Source: Acholeplasmataceae bacterium (GTDB taxonomy: Bacteria > Bacillota_I > Bacilli_A > Acholeplasmatales > Acholeplasmataceae). From it: a stretch of 31,037 nucleotides of DNA. The notes below the pieces were generated by a model, which saw only the letters and a list, made by a program, of their open reading frames with translations, had not been told where the DNA came from and searched no databases. Shown piece after piece: positions 1 through 7,826 of the stretch. The stretch covers positions 5,057 to 36,093 of the forward strand of contig JAQVBA010000006.1 of assembly GCA_028690555.1 (NCBI GenBank), written 5' to 3'. Position 1 is the first letter of the stretch. The number at the start of each line of letters is the position of its first letter. The position numbers and the translations under genes are program-made.

Positions 1-184
1 GTAAAATCCCAAACACATCTAATAAAATCGCCCCTCTTTGAGTTTGTTTCTCATTTAAGTATCGTTCAACCATCAAATCCACGTGTTCAAGCATCAAAAA
101 AGATGCATGAGCACGGTAGCCATGGCTGTTTCTTTCATCTTTTTCAATTTCTTTAACATAAGCGCGTAGACTTTCTAAACTCAT
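1..184 (-). CDS. Truncated unknown protein, N-terminal 61 residues
   Basis: The frame stays open from an ATG at 184 to the window edge. The ATG overlaps the TGA stop of the gene before it (ATGA), and an AAGGAGAG ribosome site lies 4 bases upstream, so translational coupling is likely. The visible protein starts MSLESLRAYVKEIEKDE and continues as a mostly helical, charged segment that includes HGYRAHASFLMLEHVD. I do not recognise the family. It is the last visible gene of the operon that begins with rdgB. The rest lies outside the window. Confidence 0.7.
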   Translation of the reverse strand, partial: MSLESLRAYVKEIEKDERNSHGYRAHASFLMLEHVDLMVERYLNEKQTQRGAILLDVFGIL

Positions 185-3100
185 AAGCTCTCCTTGATTT
201 TTTCAATCAACGCTTGATCGCTGATTTCTTTATAAATTGAGCCTTCAATATATTGAATTCCTAAATGATCTAATAATTCCTTTTGCTCCTTCGATTTAAC
301 ATTCCGAATGACCAGTGCCATTTGATAAGATTCTAATAGCTCTTTTACTTTGATGACGTAATGTTGCCATTTTTCTGAATCTTTTTTAATCTCTAAATGA
401 AGGGCATGAAATGGATAATTTAATGCCATTTCTAAAGATGTCGTATCTAAAGCAATCGCGTGATCAATTAATTCTTGGATTTGTGGTGCATAATGGTTCG
501 GTCTTAGTTCCATATCACATTTTAAACGAACAAATTCTACTGGTATACCATATGCTTTAAAAATACCTAAAATATAAGGATTAAAAGTTGGATCTAAAAA
601 TGTTTCTTTCGAAATCGGAATGGTAACTTTGATCAATCTTTCCGTTTCTTTTTCTAATTGACTTAAAAACTGACAAACACGTTCGATATGAAATCTTTCT
701 AAATCTACTAATCGATTTCTTTTTTTAGCAATTGCGAGTAAATATTTTCCATCGATTGAAAGATTAGGAATCATCAGTTCGCTTTCATATTGCCATACAC
801 GATTCTTCTTAATATCTGTGAGTTGATTAAAGATCAATCCTAACGATTTCGTTTCAATCGATAAATTTAGCTGATCAATTACTTGTTGTTCAAACATTTC
901 GTCTTCATAGTCACTAAACACAAAGAAAACAAACTTTTCTTCACGATCTCTTTTCGCTTTATCCAAAGCAATATTTAAAAACCGCATCAATTTTGGTAAA
1001 TCTTTTTCTGTTGTGACTACTGGATATCTTAAAACACCCATATTAACTTGGAACTTTTCATATTTTAAGACGGTTGATTGATAATTTTCAAGAAATTTTA
1101 AGTAATCTTTAATGACCTTTGTCACGGTACGTATATCATTATTTGGAATGACCACTAAAATCTGACGATAATCGGTGCGATATGTCTTACCATCATCAAA
1201 GAATTTTTTTGCTTGTTGTCCAAATTCACGGAAATATTGCATCATTTTATCATTTCCATAAATTTGTTTCAAATCTTGTTCTAGCTCAATTAATATAAAA
1301 CTTGCTTTATCTTGAATTAATTCATTTAAATCCTGTTCAAGAGCGTTCATATTGGATAATCCAGATGCTTGATCAAGCGTCGCTTTATCAATTAAGTCTT
1401 GAGTTGTCTTAATGTTTTCGGTTTGATCATTAAATGTACTCATAATAACGACTTCATCTCCTCTATATAAACTATACATCTTTTCATGAATATATTTCTC
1501 TTGATATTTATAACTCATTTCTTTCATCTCACCCACATGACTTAATAAATAGGTCATATTTTCTTTATAGAGATGGATATGTTCATAACTTACATCTTTT
1601 AAAAATAATTCAATATGATGGTGTTTTTCAATTTGGAAAAGCTCCATTGCTTGATCATTATATGTTGATTTTGAAGATGTAAGTTCTCTGTAGTAAAAGA
1701 TTGGGCTATTAAATGCTCTTTGATAATATCTTCGATCTCTTTTTGCTTCCTCAAGCCTTTTTTCTTCATTTAAATGGCCATCAAGTATCGCGCTTATCAG
1801 TTTTAATATGTCATAAAATTGGCCTGGATCTGTTAATTCCTGATCAAAATAAACCGCAAATACGCCACCAAAAGCGAGTGGAAATCCGTAAATAAATCCA
1901 ACATCCTCCGTAAAATCTTGATCGGTAATGACATTCTTTTGCCACTTCATGTTCGACATAGATTCTATAAGTTCATTATTCGTTTCTAAGATATGTTTGA
2001 TAAATGTGTGTTCAATACGATCATTTAATAAATCTTTATCATAAAGTCTTTCTTTTTTATAATGGAAAAAATTAGGTGATCCTTCATTTAAGAAAATCAT
2101 GCATTCCTTAAAATTAATCTGAGGTTCCACATGCATAAAAAACGCCCTTAAATAATCCCTTAATAGCTGATGGTGGTCAATTAAATGTGCATAATGCATA
2201 AAATCATAAATCAATTCAAATTGAATCAAAGATGGGTGTGACTTTTTTGTTTTTGGAACGATTTTTTCGATGACAACGATATCTTTTTCTTCTGGTTTTT
2301 CCTCTACAATCGCTTCTTTTGGTTTCGGTTTTTTATCTTCACGCTTTTGAACAACTTTTAATTTTTTTTGATACAGATCAATTGAAAATTTACTATCAAT
2401 CTTTTTATATAAATCAATAATTAATGGGAATATTTTCAATTTAAATGGATCATCTTGTTGATCAATAAGCTCTTCGTATTCAGCTTCAATCGATGATGCT
2501 TTATGAAATTCTCCGCGTTTGAAATAGACATGAATTAACGCATATACTGCATCAATGGTATGGATTGGATCTTTTAACATCTCTAATGCATTTTTTAAAA
2601 CTTCTTCATCACGACCTAGTTTTAAATATATGTCTAATTTTTCTTTTTTTACGTCATATGTATGATCATATTTTTCTAATCCATCGAGCATATTTAAAGC
2701 CATTTCTTCTTGATGGTCATCTTTATAAATCTGATATAGCTCATAAAGTGCTTTCACTTTAATATCATCGGATACATGATCATTTAACAATCGAATTAAA
2801 TCATCATCGACGGGATATTTAAGTGCTTTTTTGTATTCAATTTCATCTTGAAGGGCTAAATATTGTTTCATGACCGGTAAAGTTTGTTGATATTTTTCTA
2901 ACATAGCTTTCGCATCATCATGTTGCTCAAGCGTTAAGCAAGCCATAAAAATTTCATGATATATGCTTGGTAAATATTCGGTTTGTGCTTGTGATTCAAA
3001 TTCTTCAATCAGTCTCATGCCTTCTTCATAAACCACTTGATGAAGTTCCAATTGATTGGCAATTTCAAAATATAGACCAAAAGCCGCTTGATACTCTTTA

Positions 3101-3186
3101 TGAGTTAGCGGTTGTTCAAGATAAGATTTAATAATGGGTAAACTGTGTGCATCCTTGGGTAAATGAAGAATGTCACTTAAACGCAT
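181..3186 (-). CDS. TPR-GAF-PAS-degenerate GGDEF-degenerate EAL protein
   Basis: A 1001-residue cytoplasmic protein with no signal peptide or membrane helix. Residues 1-275 are helical, TPR-like repeats. A charged K/E/P linker follows at about 278-315. Residues 316-475 look GAF-like and 488-595 PAS-like, joined by the usual short helix to a GGDEF-type fold (about 602-755; LDQASGLSNMNAL matches the D-LTGL-NR start) and then an EAL-type fold (about 768-1000). Both signature motifs are lost: the GGDEF position reads TDYRQ (671-675) and the EAL position reads ESE (801-803). The protein should therefore neither make nor hydrolyse c-di-GMP, and is more likely a nucleotide-binding or protein-binding scaffold. 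The start has an AAGGGATGAG site and lies 4 bases after the kinase stop. The domain assignments rest on pattern only; the GAF and PAS calls are the least sure. Confidence 0.75.
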   Translation of the reverse strand: MRLSDILHLPKDAHSLPIIKSYLEQPLTHKEYQAAFGLYFEIANQLELHQVVYEEGMRLIEEFESQAQTEYLPSIYHEIFMACLTLEQHDDAKAMLEKYQQTLPVMKQYLALQDEIEYKKALKYPVDDDLIRLLNDHVSDDIKVKALYELYQIYKDDHQEEMALNMLDGLEKYDHTYDVKKEKLDIYLKLGRDEEVLKNALEMLKDPIHTIDAVYALIHVYFKRGEFHKASSIEAEYEELIDQQDDPFKLKIFPLIIDLYKKIDSKFSIDLYQKKLKVVQKREDKKPKPKEAIVEEKPEEKDIVVIEKIVPKTKKSHPSLIQFELIYDFMHYAHLIDHHQLLRDYLRAFFMHVEPQINFKECMIFLNEGSPNFFHYKKERLYDKDLLNDRIEHTFIKHILETNNELIESMSNMKWQKNVITDQDFTEDVGFIYGFPLAFGGVFAVYFDQELTDPGQFYDILKLISAILDGHLNEEKRLEEAKRDRRYYQRAFNSPIFYYRELTSSKSTYNDQAMELFQIEKHHHIELFLKDVSYEHIHLYKENMTYLLSHVGEMKEMSYKYQEKYIHEKMYSLYRGDEVVIMSTFNDQTENIKTTQDLIDKATLDQASGLSNMNALEQDLNELIQDKASFILIELEQDLKQIYGNDKMMQYFREFGQQAKKFFDDGKTYRTDYRQILVVIPNNDIRTVTKVIKDYLKFLENYQSTVLKYEKFQVNMGVLRYPVVTTEKDLPKLMRFLNIALDKAKRDREEKFVFFVFSDYEDEMFEQQVIDQLNLSIETKSLGLIFNQLTDIKKNRVWQYESELMIPNLSIDGKYLLAIAKKRNRLVDLERFHIERVCQFLSQLEKETERLIKVTIPISKETFLDPTFNPYILGIFKAYGIPVEFVRLKCDMELRPNHYAPQIQELIDHAIALDTTSLEMALNYPFHALHLEIKKDSEKWQHYVIKVKELLESYQMALVIRNVKSKEQKELLDHLGIQYIEGSIYKEISDQALIEKIKESL

Positions 3187-3190
3187 ATTC

Positions 3191-4057
3191 TCATCCCTTT
3201 ATGTCATCATAAAGCTTTTGCGCTAAATTTAAATATTTTTCAGCTAGCATTTTAAAATCAAAATGCAAGACTGGAGAAAGTCCAATAATCTCTTTTCTTA
3301 AAGCGACTTGATGCCATTGTAACGCTTGAAACATCCGGTAATAACGGACTAAATTCTTTTCTTCAACTGTCGCTTCTCTTTCTAAATAAACATCAAGTAA
3401 TTCTAATGCATCTTCAAATTGCACATTACCAAAACTTGCAATATCATAATAAAATTCATTATATCCTGCATACTCCCAATCGAGTAAATAGACTTTATCT
3501 GGTGCAATCACAAAATTTGAACGTTGTGCATCATTATGACAAAATACTTTAGGCTTATCTTTTCGTTCGTTCTCATAAATATTTATCCATGCTTTTTTAA
3601 GCTCTAAATATTGAGGTAAACGATTGTTTGTATAGGTTTCATATAAATTTAGTCGATTGATTAACCCGTAATCCGAAGCTGGTTTTAAATGTGTATGATG
3701 TAATTTTTTTAACGTTTTGGCAACATCCGATAAATAAGGTTTAAAGTCAAGTTGTGATAGCGGAGTGCCTTCAACATATTTTGCCGCTTTTTCACCGCTT
3801 TCTATATCAAAATAAACCGTTTCATTACATAATCCAAGCTGTTCAATCGTTTTTAGATTTTGGTATTCAATTTTTCTGTCAACAAAAAGATTTCCATCTT
3901 TACCAATCACTCGAAATGTGTAATCAACACCATGGATTTCAATGTGATACGTTAAATGGCTCATTCCACCTAAAAAGCGGTGTTTCACAATGACTTCTTC
4001 TTCATTCACTTTAAATGCTTTTGCTGCTTCTTGTTTGATTAATTTTTCATGTTCCAT
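3191..4057 (-). CDS. Choline/ethanolamine-kinase-like phosphotransferase (LicA/APH fold)
   Basis: A 288-residue soluble kinase of the aminoglycoside phosphotransferase/choline kinase superfamily. The catalytic loop is HND-x4-N (H174, D176, N181) and the metal-binding segment is LLDWEYAGYNE (D193), which is typical of choline and ethanolamine kinases. The N-terminal lobe has the glycine turn GGMSHLTY near residue 30. The family transfers ATP phosphate to a small alcohol such as choline, ethanolamine or thiamine, and substrate cannot be settled from sequence. The start is 1 base after the phosphoesterase stop. It ends 4 bases before the GGDEF-EAL-like gene, so it sits inside a co-translated operon. 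A role in phosphocholine or phospholipid head-group supply is possible but inferred. Confidence 0.8.
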   Translation of the reverse strand: MEHEKLIKQEAAKAFKVNEEEVIVKHRFLGGMSHLTYHIEIHGVDYTFRVIGKDGNLFVDRKIEYQNLKTIEQLGLCNETVYFDIESGEKAAKYVEGTPLSQLDFKPYLSDVAKTLKKLHHTHLKPASDYGLINRLNLYETYTNNRLPQYLELKKAWINIYENERKDKPKVFCHNDAQRSNFVIAPDKVYLLDWEYAGYNEFYYDIASFGNVQFEDALELLDVYLEREATVEEKNLVRYYRMFQALQWHQVALRKEIIGLSPVLHFDFKMLAEKYLNLAQKLYDDIKG

Positions 4058-4058
4058 A

Positions 4059-4499
4059 TCATAGTCCTAGAAATGTGACGGTTTGGTTTTCATAGATGGC
4101 GTATGTTCTATGACCGCCAGATAATGCGCCGGGATTAATAAATAACATACCTTGATCCATTTCCATATATTTTTGATGTGTATGGCCAAAAATCACCATA
4201 TTGACATCAAGTAGCTTAGCTTTCAATTTAAGTCTTGTTAATCCAAATTTCACAGATTCTTTATGACCGTGAGTTAATAAAATTTTATACCCGTTTTTTT
4301 CAATAATTCTCTCTAAAGGAAGATCAACTCCAAAATCATTATTTCCTTTGACAGTAATCACACTTAAGGATTCATAATACTTTGGATCGAGTGACATATC
4401 CCCTGCATTTAAATGTAGGTCACAATCTTTATGTTGATTGATCACATATTTTAAGTCATCGATTCTTCCATGAACATCACTTGTAATCAATAATTTCAT
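4059..4499 (-). CDS. YfcE/MJ0936-family metallophosphoesterase
   Basis: A 146-residue calcineurin-like phosphoesterase. Metal-binding motifs appear in the family order: D-x-H (D8, H10), GD (33-34), GNND (52-55), HGH (77-79) and GHTH (105-108). The C-terminal NPGALSGGHR is a hallmark of the small YfcE/YsnB group. These enzymes hydrolyse phosphodiesters in vitro, and their natural substrate is not well defined. The ATG at 4499 has GGAGG 7 bases upstream and overlaps the end of rdgB by 23 bases. The rdgB-phosphoesterase pairing matches ysnA-ysnB in Bacillus. Confidence 0.9.
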   Translation of the reverse strand: MKLLITSDVHGRIDDLKYVINQHKDCDLHLNAGDMSLDPKYYESLSVITVKGNNDFGVDLPLERIIEKNGYKILLTHGHKESVKFGLTRLKLKAKLLDVNMVIFGHTHQKYMEMDQGMLFINPGALSGGHRTYAIYENQTVTFLGL

Positions 4500-5070
4500 A
4501 GAGTGCCTCCTTTAATTGCATTAAAGCTTTTGCACGATGAGAGATTTGATTTTTAATGTGAATATCTAATTCAGCAAACGTTTGATCATATTTTTTAATA
4601 TAAAAGAGTGGATCATATCCAAAACCTTCATGACCTTTGAGCTCATATAAAATCTCACCTTCAATGATGCCTTGAAAGTGATGATATTGATCGTTTGGTA
4701 AATAGATCACGACAGAGCTCACAAATCGTGCCCGTCGATCCTTTTCGTTTTCCATGGCTTTTAGCAATTTTTGATTATTCGCATCATCACCTTGACCAGA
4801 ATACCTTGCAGAATATATTCCAGGTTGATTATTCAAGGCATATACTTCTAAACCAGAATCATCAGCAATTGTAATTTTATGATGCTTTTTAGCAAAATAT
4901 TTTGCTTTAATGAGTGCATTTTCAAAAAATGATGAACCATCTTCAATCACATCATCCGAATCATTCAAGTCTTTTAAGGAAATGATTTGGAGATGCTCAT
5001 TTTCAAGCATCATTTTGAGTTCTCGACATTTTTTTTGATTTTGACTCGCTAAAAGAATTTCTACCATCAT
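4477..5070 (-). CDS. rdgB: XTP/dITP pyrophosphatase (HAM1/RdgB)
   Basis: A 197-residue house-cleaning enzyme that hydrolyses non-canonical purine triphosphates (dITP, XTP) to monophosphates and keeps deaminated purines out of DNA and RNA. Family motifs are visible: LLASQNQKKCREL (S9, N11, K13 for triphosphate), ADDSGLEV with the catalytic aspartate near residue 71, PGIYSARYSG, GFGYDPLF, and the C-terminal SHRAKAL that reads the base. The length is normal. It is the first gene of its operon. Tandem ATG codons lie behind AGGTGAG, and the second ATG (5067) has the better spacing. It overlaps the downstream phosphoesterase. Confidence 0.95.
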   Translation of the reverse strand: MMVEILLASQNQKKCRELKMMLENEHLQIISLKDLNDSDDVIEDGSSFFENALIKAKYFAKKHHKITIADDSGLEVYALNNQPGIYSARYSGQGDDANNQKLLKAMENEKDRRARFVSSVVIYLPNDQYHHFQGIIEGEILYELKGHEGFGYDPLFYIKKYDQTFAELDIHIKNQISHRAKALMQLKEALYEIIDYK

Positions 5071-5145
5071 CTCACCTAGTCATTTCTTTCTCTCTTAGTT
5101 TATCACATATTTTGCCTTAAATGTATGATTCACATGCTTTTAAGG

Positions 5146-5151
5146 TATAAT
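5146..5151 (+). promoter_or_regulatory. -10 box of the CPBP protease gene
   Basis: A perfect TATAAT 15 bases before the ATG at 5167, with no good -35 hexamer at 16-18 bases. Transcription from it would start near 5158, which leaves a leader of only about 10 bases. It also makes the upstream in-frame ATG at 5125 unusable. Confidence 0.5.
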
Positions 5152-5166
5152 ATAAACGGTGAAAAT

Positions 5167-6318
5167 ATGGAAAAAGAAAATGAAATCTTAGAATTTGAGG
5201 ACCTATTAAAAGAAGTCCATCAACAGAAAAAAAGCACAGAACCAAAACCTAATCGGAGCGTCAGTTATTTTACAGCGCTTTTTATCTATGTCTTGATGAT
5301 GTTTGTTTTTGGTTCGGTAATTTTTACCATTTTTATGGGCATTGACTCGATGAAAGTAACTTATTCAGAAGAAGATTTATTAATCCGGGCAGTTTCACAA
5401 GATAGTTCTGGCATGGGAATTCTAGATAACAATCATGTTGAATTACTTCTTCCATCTTATGAAGGTGATATTATTCGAGTTGGAGACTATGCAGGTTATA
5501 CGATCTTTGTAAGTTCTACAAATACACATTATGAAGCACTACTTATGCTTGAAGTCGATGGCATAAAAACGATTAATGAGACGAATGTATTAAGCATACT
5601 CCAAGATGAAACCTTAACATCATGGACTGAAAATGGTCCAATGATTCATCTCTATGCTGGAAATGATCAAGTTTTACCCGATTTCTTTTTAGCAGATTAT
5701 GAAAGGGTTGATGGCCCTCTAACGACTTTATCTGATTTTTCTACAGCATTTGCTAACTTCCTCATTTATTTAGCAATGCTACCTCCCATTTTATTCTTAT
5801 TGAAAAAAGATTTATCCGATGATTTTAGCGCATTCAAAAAACGAAAAAAAGAATGGTTTATTATCATCGCTGTAGGCTATCTCTATTTGATCTTAGGAAA
5901 TATATTATCAAACTTTATGTCGAATTTCTTAAGTGATCTTTTAGGTGTTCCAATTAGTGAATCATTAAACCAATTAACAATTATCGCTGCACTTCAATCT
6001 GAGGGAACCGTACTGATGATGATTTCAGCTATCTTATTTGGTCCAATCGTCGAAGAACTGATATTCAGAAAAGCAATCTTTGGCATCTTTAGTAAAAACA
6101 CAACCGGCTTAATTGTATCAAGCGTCATCTTTGGGACCATCCATTTAGTCTCTGAACCATCGGTAGCATCTGCTTTAGTCAATGGTTCTGCTTACTTCAT
6201 CATGGGTGTTGTCTTTGGGCTTATCTATATTAAAAATGATAAAAATATTTATGCCCCCATGATTGTACATATCTTATCAAATTTAATTGCAGTATTAGGC
6301 ATTTTATTCATCTTATAA
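5167..6318 (+). CDS. CPBP-family intramembrane metalloprotease (CAAX/Abi type)
   Basis: A 383-residue membrane protein. The C-terminal half carries the three family motifs: EELIFR (E296, E297, R301), F-x3-H (F322, H326) and H-x3-N (H368, N372), which form the zinc-dependent glutamic protease site within the membrane. One helix (about 35-57) lies near the N-terminus, a polar segment of roughly 135 residues (58-194) follows, and several helices then run to the C-terminus. Family members process prenylated or peptide substrates or give bacteriocin self-immunity; the substrate here is unknown. I use the ATG at 5167 because GGTGA precedes it and the TATAAT lies upstream. The longer in-frame start at 5125 falls before the promoter. 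The gene is divergent from rdgB and converges on the ankyrin gene. Confidence 0.85.
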   Translation: MEKENEILEFEDLLKEVHQQKKSTEPKPNRSVSYFTALFIYVLMMFVFGSVIFTIFMGIDSMKVTYSEEDLLIRAVSQDSSGMGILDNNHVELLLPSYEGDIIRVGDYAGYTIFVSSTNTHYEALLMLEVDGIKTINETNVLSILQDETLTSWTENGPMIHLYAGNDQVLPDFFLADYERVDGPLTTLSDFSTAFANFLIYLAMLPPILFLLKKDLSDDFSAFKKRKKEWFIIIAVGYLYLILGNILSNFMSNFLSDLLGVPISESLNQLTIIAALQSEGTVLMMISAILFGPIVEELIFRKAIFGIFSKNTTGLIVSSVIFGTIHLVSEPSVASALVNGSAYFIMGVVFGLIYIKNDKNIYAPMIVHILSNLIAVLGILFIL

Positions 6319-6321
6319 AAA

Positions 6322-6352
6322 TAGGGACAAAAGATTAACTCTTTCGTCCCTA
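6322..6352 (-). terminator. Intrinsic terminator, convergent CPBP/ankyrin junction
   Basis: A 13-base-pair stem (6322-6334 with 6340-6352) has a 5-base loop. Read on the minus strand it has one G-U wobble and runs into TTTTTAT. On the plus strand the same pair is an A-C mismatch and no T-run follows, so it mainly ends minus-strand transcription of the ankyrin gene. Confidence 0.75.
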
Positions 6353-6361
6353 CTTATATAA

Positions 6362-6385
6362 AAACACGCCAAATGAAGCGTGTTT
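6362..6385 (-). terminator. Second hairpin, overlapping the ankyrin stop codon
   Basis: An 8-base-pair stem AAACACGC/GCGTGTTT with an 8-base loop. On the minus strand TTTTT runs out of the stem. It includes part of the ankyrin gene stop codon and sits about 10 bases before the larger terminator hairpin, making a tandem. Confidence 0.6.
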
Positions 6386-7355
6386 AAGAACTATCATTTC
6401 CATTAATATGAACATCTCTTAGTAAGCCCACACATAAAGATAAATTATATTCTTTCGCATAATCTAAGGCTGTTTTTTGTAAACGGTCTTTTTTCATCGG
6501 AATATCTTTTTTAATCAGTTTTCTCAAAACCACATGATCGCGATTTAATACGGCAACCGCCAAAGCTTGTCTTTGAATCAATCTTTCGTATTTTGGGGTT
6601 TGCATATACTCATTTAAATATTCTAAAATCTCTTGTTTACCAAAAATCATCGCGGTATCCAGTGGTGATTCAAATCTCCGATTTTTTATATCTAAATAAG
6701 CTTCGCTTGCTAATAAAAGACGAATGGTTTCAATTGAACCAAATCGAATCGCATTAAAAATCGGTGTTTCAAATTGAGAATTCAATGCATTTGGATCAAG
6801 ATTTTGATTGATGAGCATTTCAACAAGACGCACATTGGATGTTTTGGCTGCATGGTGCAATAGCGTATTTCCATAGGTGTCTTTTAAAAACCATGATTGC
6901 TTACTCTCTGTTAATAAATAAGAAACAATTTCTGTTTGTCCACCTTGAATTGCATAATGGACAGGTAGTTTATCTTCCATCGTTTTTTTATTTAAAAGTG
7001 ATCCGGATTCAATAAAAAGCTTAATCATATCCAGATTGCCCTTTTGAGCCGCAAGATGGATGGGTAGTTCCCCTTGTCTATTTTCGATATTTACCGATGC
7101 AAATCTTGAAATCAGTCTTTTTGCAATATCTAATTTGCCTTTTCTTGCACAATCAAAAAGAGCACTTTCACCATGCTGGTCAGTCAAATTCACATTCATA
7201 TCTTGATCAAGTAAGAAATTTAAAACATCTATGGCTGAACCAATAACCGCATAGTGCAATAATGTCTTTCTTTTTTCATCACTCATTTCAAGATGAGTCA
7301 TATGCAATTTAACATACTCAAGATCGTTTTCGGAAGCTTTAATGAAGATATTCAT
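6384..7355 (-). CDS. Ankyrin-repeat protein
   Basis: A 323-residue protein built almost entirely of about 33-residue ankyrin repeats. Repeat cores are visible as TLLHYAVIGSAIDVLNFLL, ALFDCARKGKLDIAKRLI, PIHLAAQKGNLDMIKLFI, PVHYAIQGGQTEIVSYLL, LLHHAAKTSNVRLVEMLI, PIFNAIRFGSIETIRLLL and PLDTAMIFGKQEILEYL. A weaker region with a possible last repeat (TALDYAKEYNLSLCVGLL) closes the protein. No signal peptide, membrane helix or catalytic domain is seen, so a cytoplasmic protein-binding role is most likely. The ATG at 7355 has AGAGGTGG upstream. It is a single-gene unit between the hup terminator and its own terminators. The partner is unknown. Confidence 0.85.
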   Translation of the reverse strand: MNIFIKASENDLEYVKLHMTHLEMSDEKRKTLLHYAVIGSAIDVLNFLLDQDMNVNLTDQHGESALFDCARKGKLDIAKRLISRFASVNIENRQGELPIHLAAQKGNLDMIKLFIESGSLLNKKTMEDKLPVHYAIQGGQTEIVSYLLTESKQSWFLKDTYGNTLLHHAAKTSNVRLVEMLINQNLDPNALNSQFETPIFNAIRFGSIETIRLLLASEAYLDIKNRRFESPLDTAMIFGKQEILEYLNEYMQTPKYERLIQRQALAVAVLNRDHVVLRKLIKKDIPMKKDRLQKTALDYAKEYNLSLCVGLLRDVHINGNDSS

Positions 7356-7377
7356 AAGACCACCTCTTCACCCTTAT

Positions 7378-7386
7378 TTTATATCA
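7378..7386 (-). promoter_or_regulatory. Possible extended -10 promoter of the ankyrin gene
   Basis: TGATATAAA on the minus strand fits a TGn extended -10 element, with no clear -35. It lies 22 bases upstream of the ATG and just after the hup terminator, so the gene probably has its own start of transcription. Confidence 0.4.
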
Positions 7387-7402
7387 AAATTGATAAATCG
7401 CG

Positions 7403-7431
7403 AAAAAAAAGTACTTATCATTGATAAGCAC
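7403..7431 (-). terminator. Intrinsic terminator of hup
   Basis: The stem GTGCTTA/TAAGTAC (one G-U pair, extendable inward) on the minus strand is followed directly by eight T. It starts 15 bases after the hup stop. Confidence 0.9.
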
Positions 7432-7445
7432 CTTTTAGTTCATTC

Positions 7446-7721
7446 TTATTTAACTGCTTCCTTGAGGAGTTTTCCTGCTCTAAACGCTGGAGTTTTTTGA
7501 GCTGGAACGGTAATTAATTCACCAGTTCTTGGGTTTTTACCAGTTCTTTGTACACGATGTCTAACTTCAAATGTACCAAAACCAGTAACTACAACCTTTT
7601 CTTCACGTCTACCTAATGTTTCTGATACAGTATCTGTGAATGCTGCAAGTACGTCTTCTGCAACTTTTTGAGTTACTTGTGCGCGATTAGCTATAACTGC
7701 AATGAGTTCTGTTTTATTCAT
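7446..7721 (-). CDS. hup: HU-family histone-like DNA-binding protein
   Basis: A 91-residue protein of exactly HU length. The start MNKTELIAVIANRAQVTQK and the middle VTGFGTFEVRHRVQR are diagnostic. The DNA-binding arm GKNPRTGELITVPAQKTPAFRAGK keeps the conserved proline and arginines, and the lysine-rich C-terminus is present. HU dimers bend and compact DNA without sequence specificity. The ATG at 7721 has GGAGG 7 bases upstream. It has its own strong promoter and terminator, as expected for a highly expressed nucleoid protein, and lies downstream of gpsA as hbs does in Bacillus. Confidence 0.97.
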   Translation of the reverse strand: MNKTELIAVIANRAQVTQKVAEDVLAAFTDTVSETLGRREEKVVVTGFGTFEVRHRVQRTGKNPRTGELITVPAQKTPAFRAGKLLKEAVK

Positions 7722-7748
7722 TATTTATCCTCCTTATTTGATGGCTTT

Positions 7749-7777
7749 ATTTTATCAAATTCACATTGATTATGCAA
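7749..7777 (-). promoter_or_regulatory. SigA-type promoter of hup
   Basis: On the minus strand, TTGCAT (7772-7777), a 17-base spacer and TAAAAT (7749-7754). The -10 lies 27 bases from the ATG. Confidence 0.8.
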
Positions 7778-7826
7778 ATAAATCCCCAAATATAGCCTTC
7801 TTTAGTGGCTTAATAAAGCATTTTAG

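Noticed and set aside
5080..5145. A promoter for rdgB on the minus strand (TGATAAACT)
   Set aside because: The -10 matches only 4 of 6 bases and no -35 was found; a promoter must exist nearby but I cannot place it.
7780..7826. A hairpin after gpsA (AGCC...GGCT and GCTT...AAGC) as a terminator
   Set aside because: Only 4-5 base pairs, with no T-run following on the minus strand.
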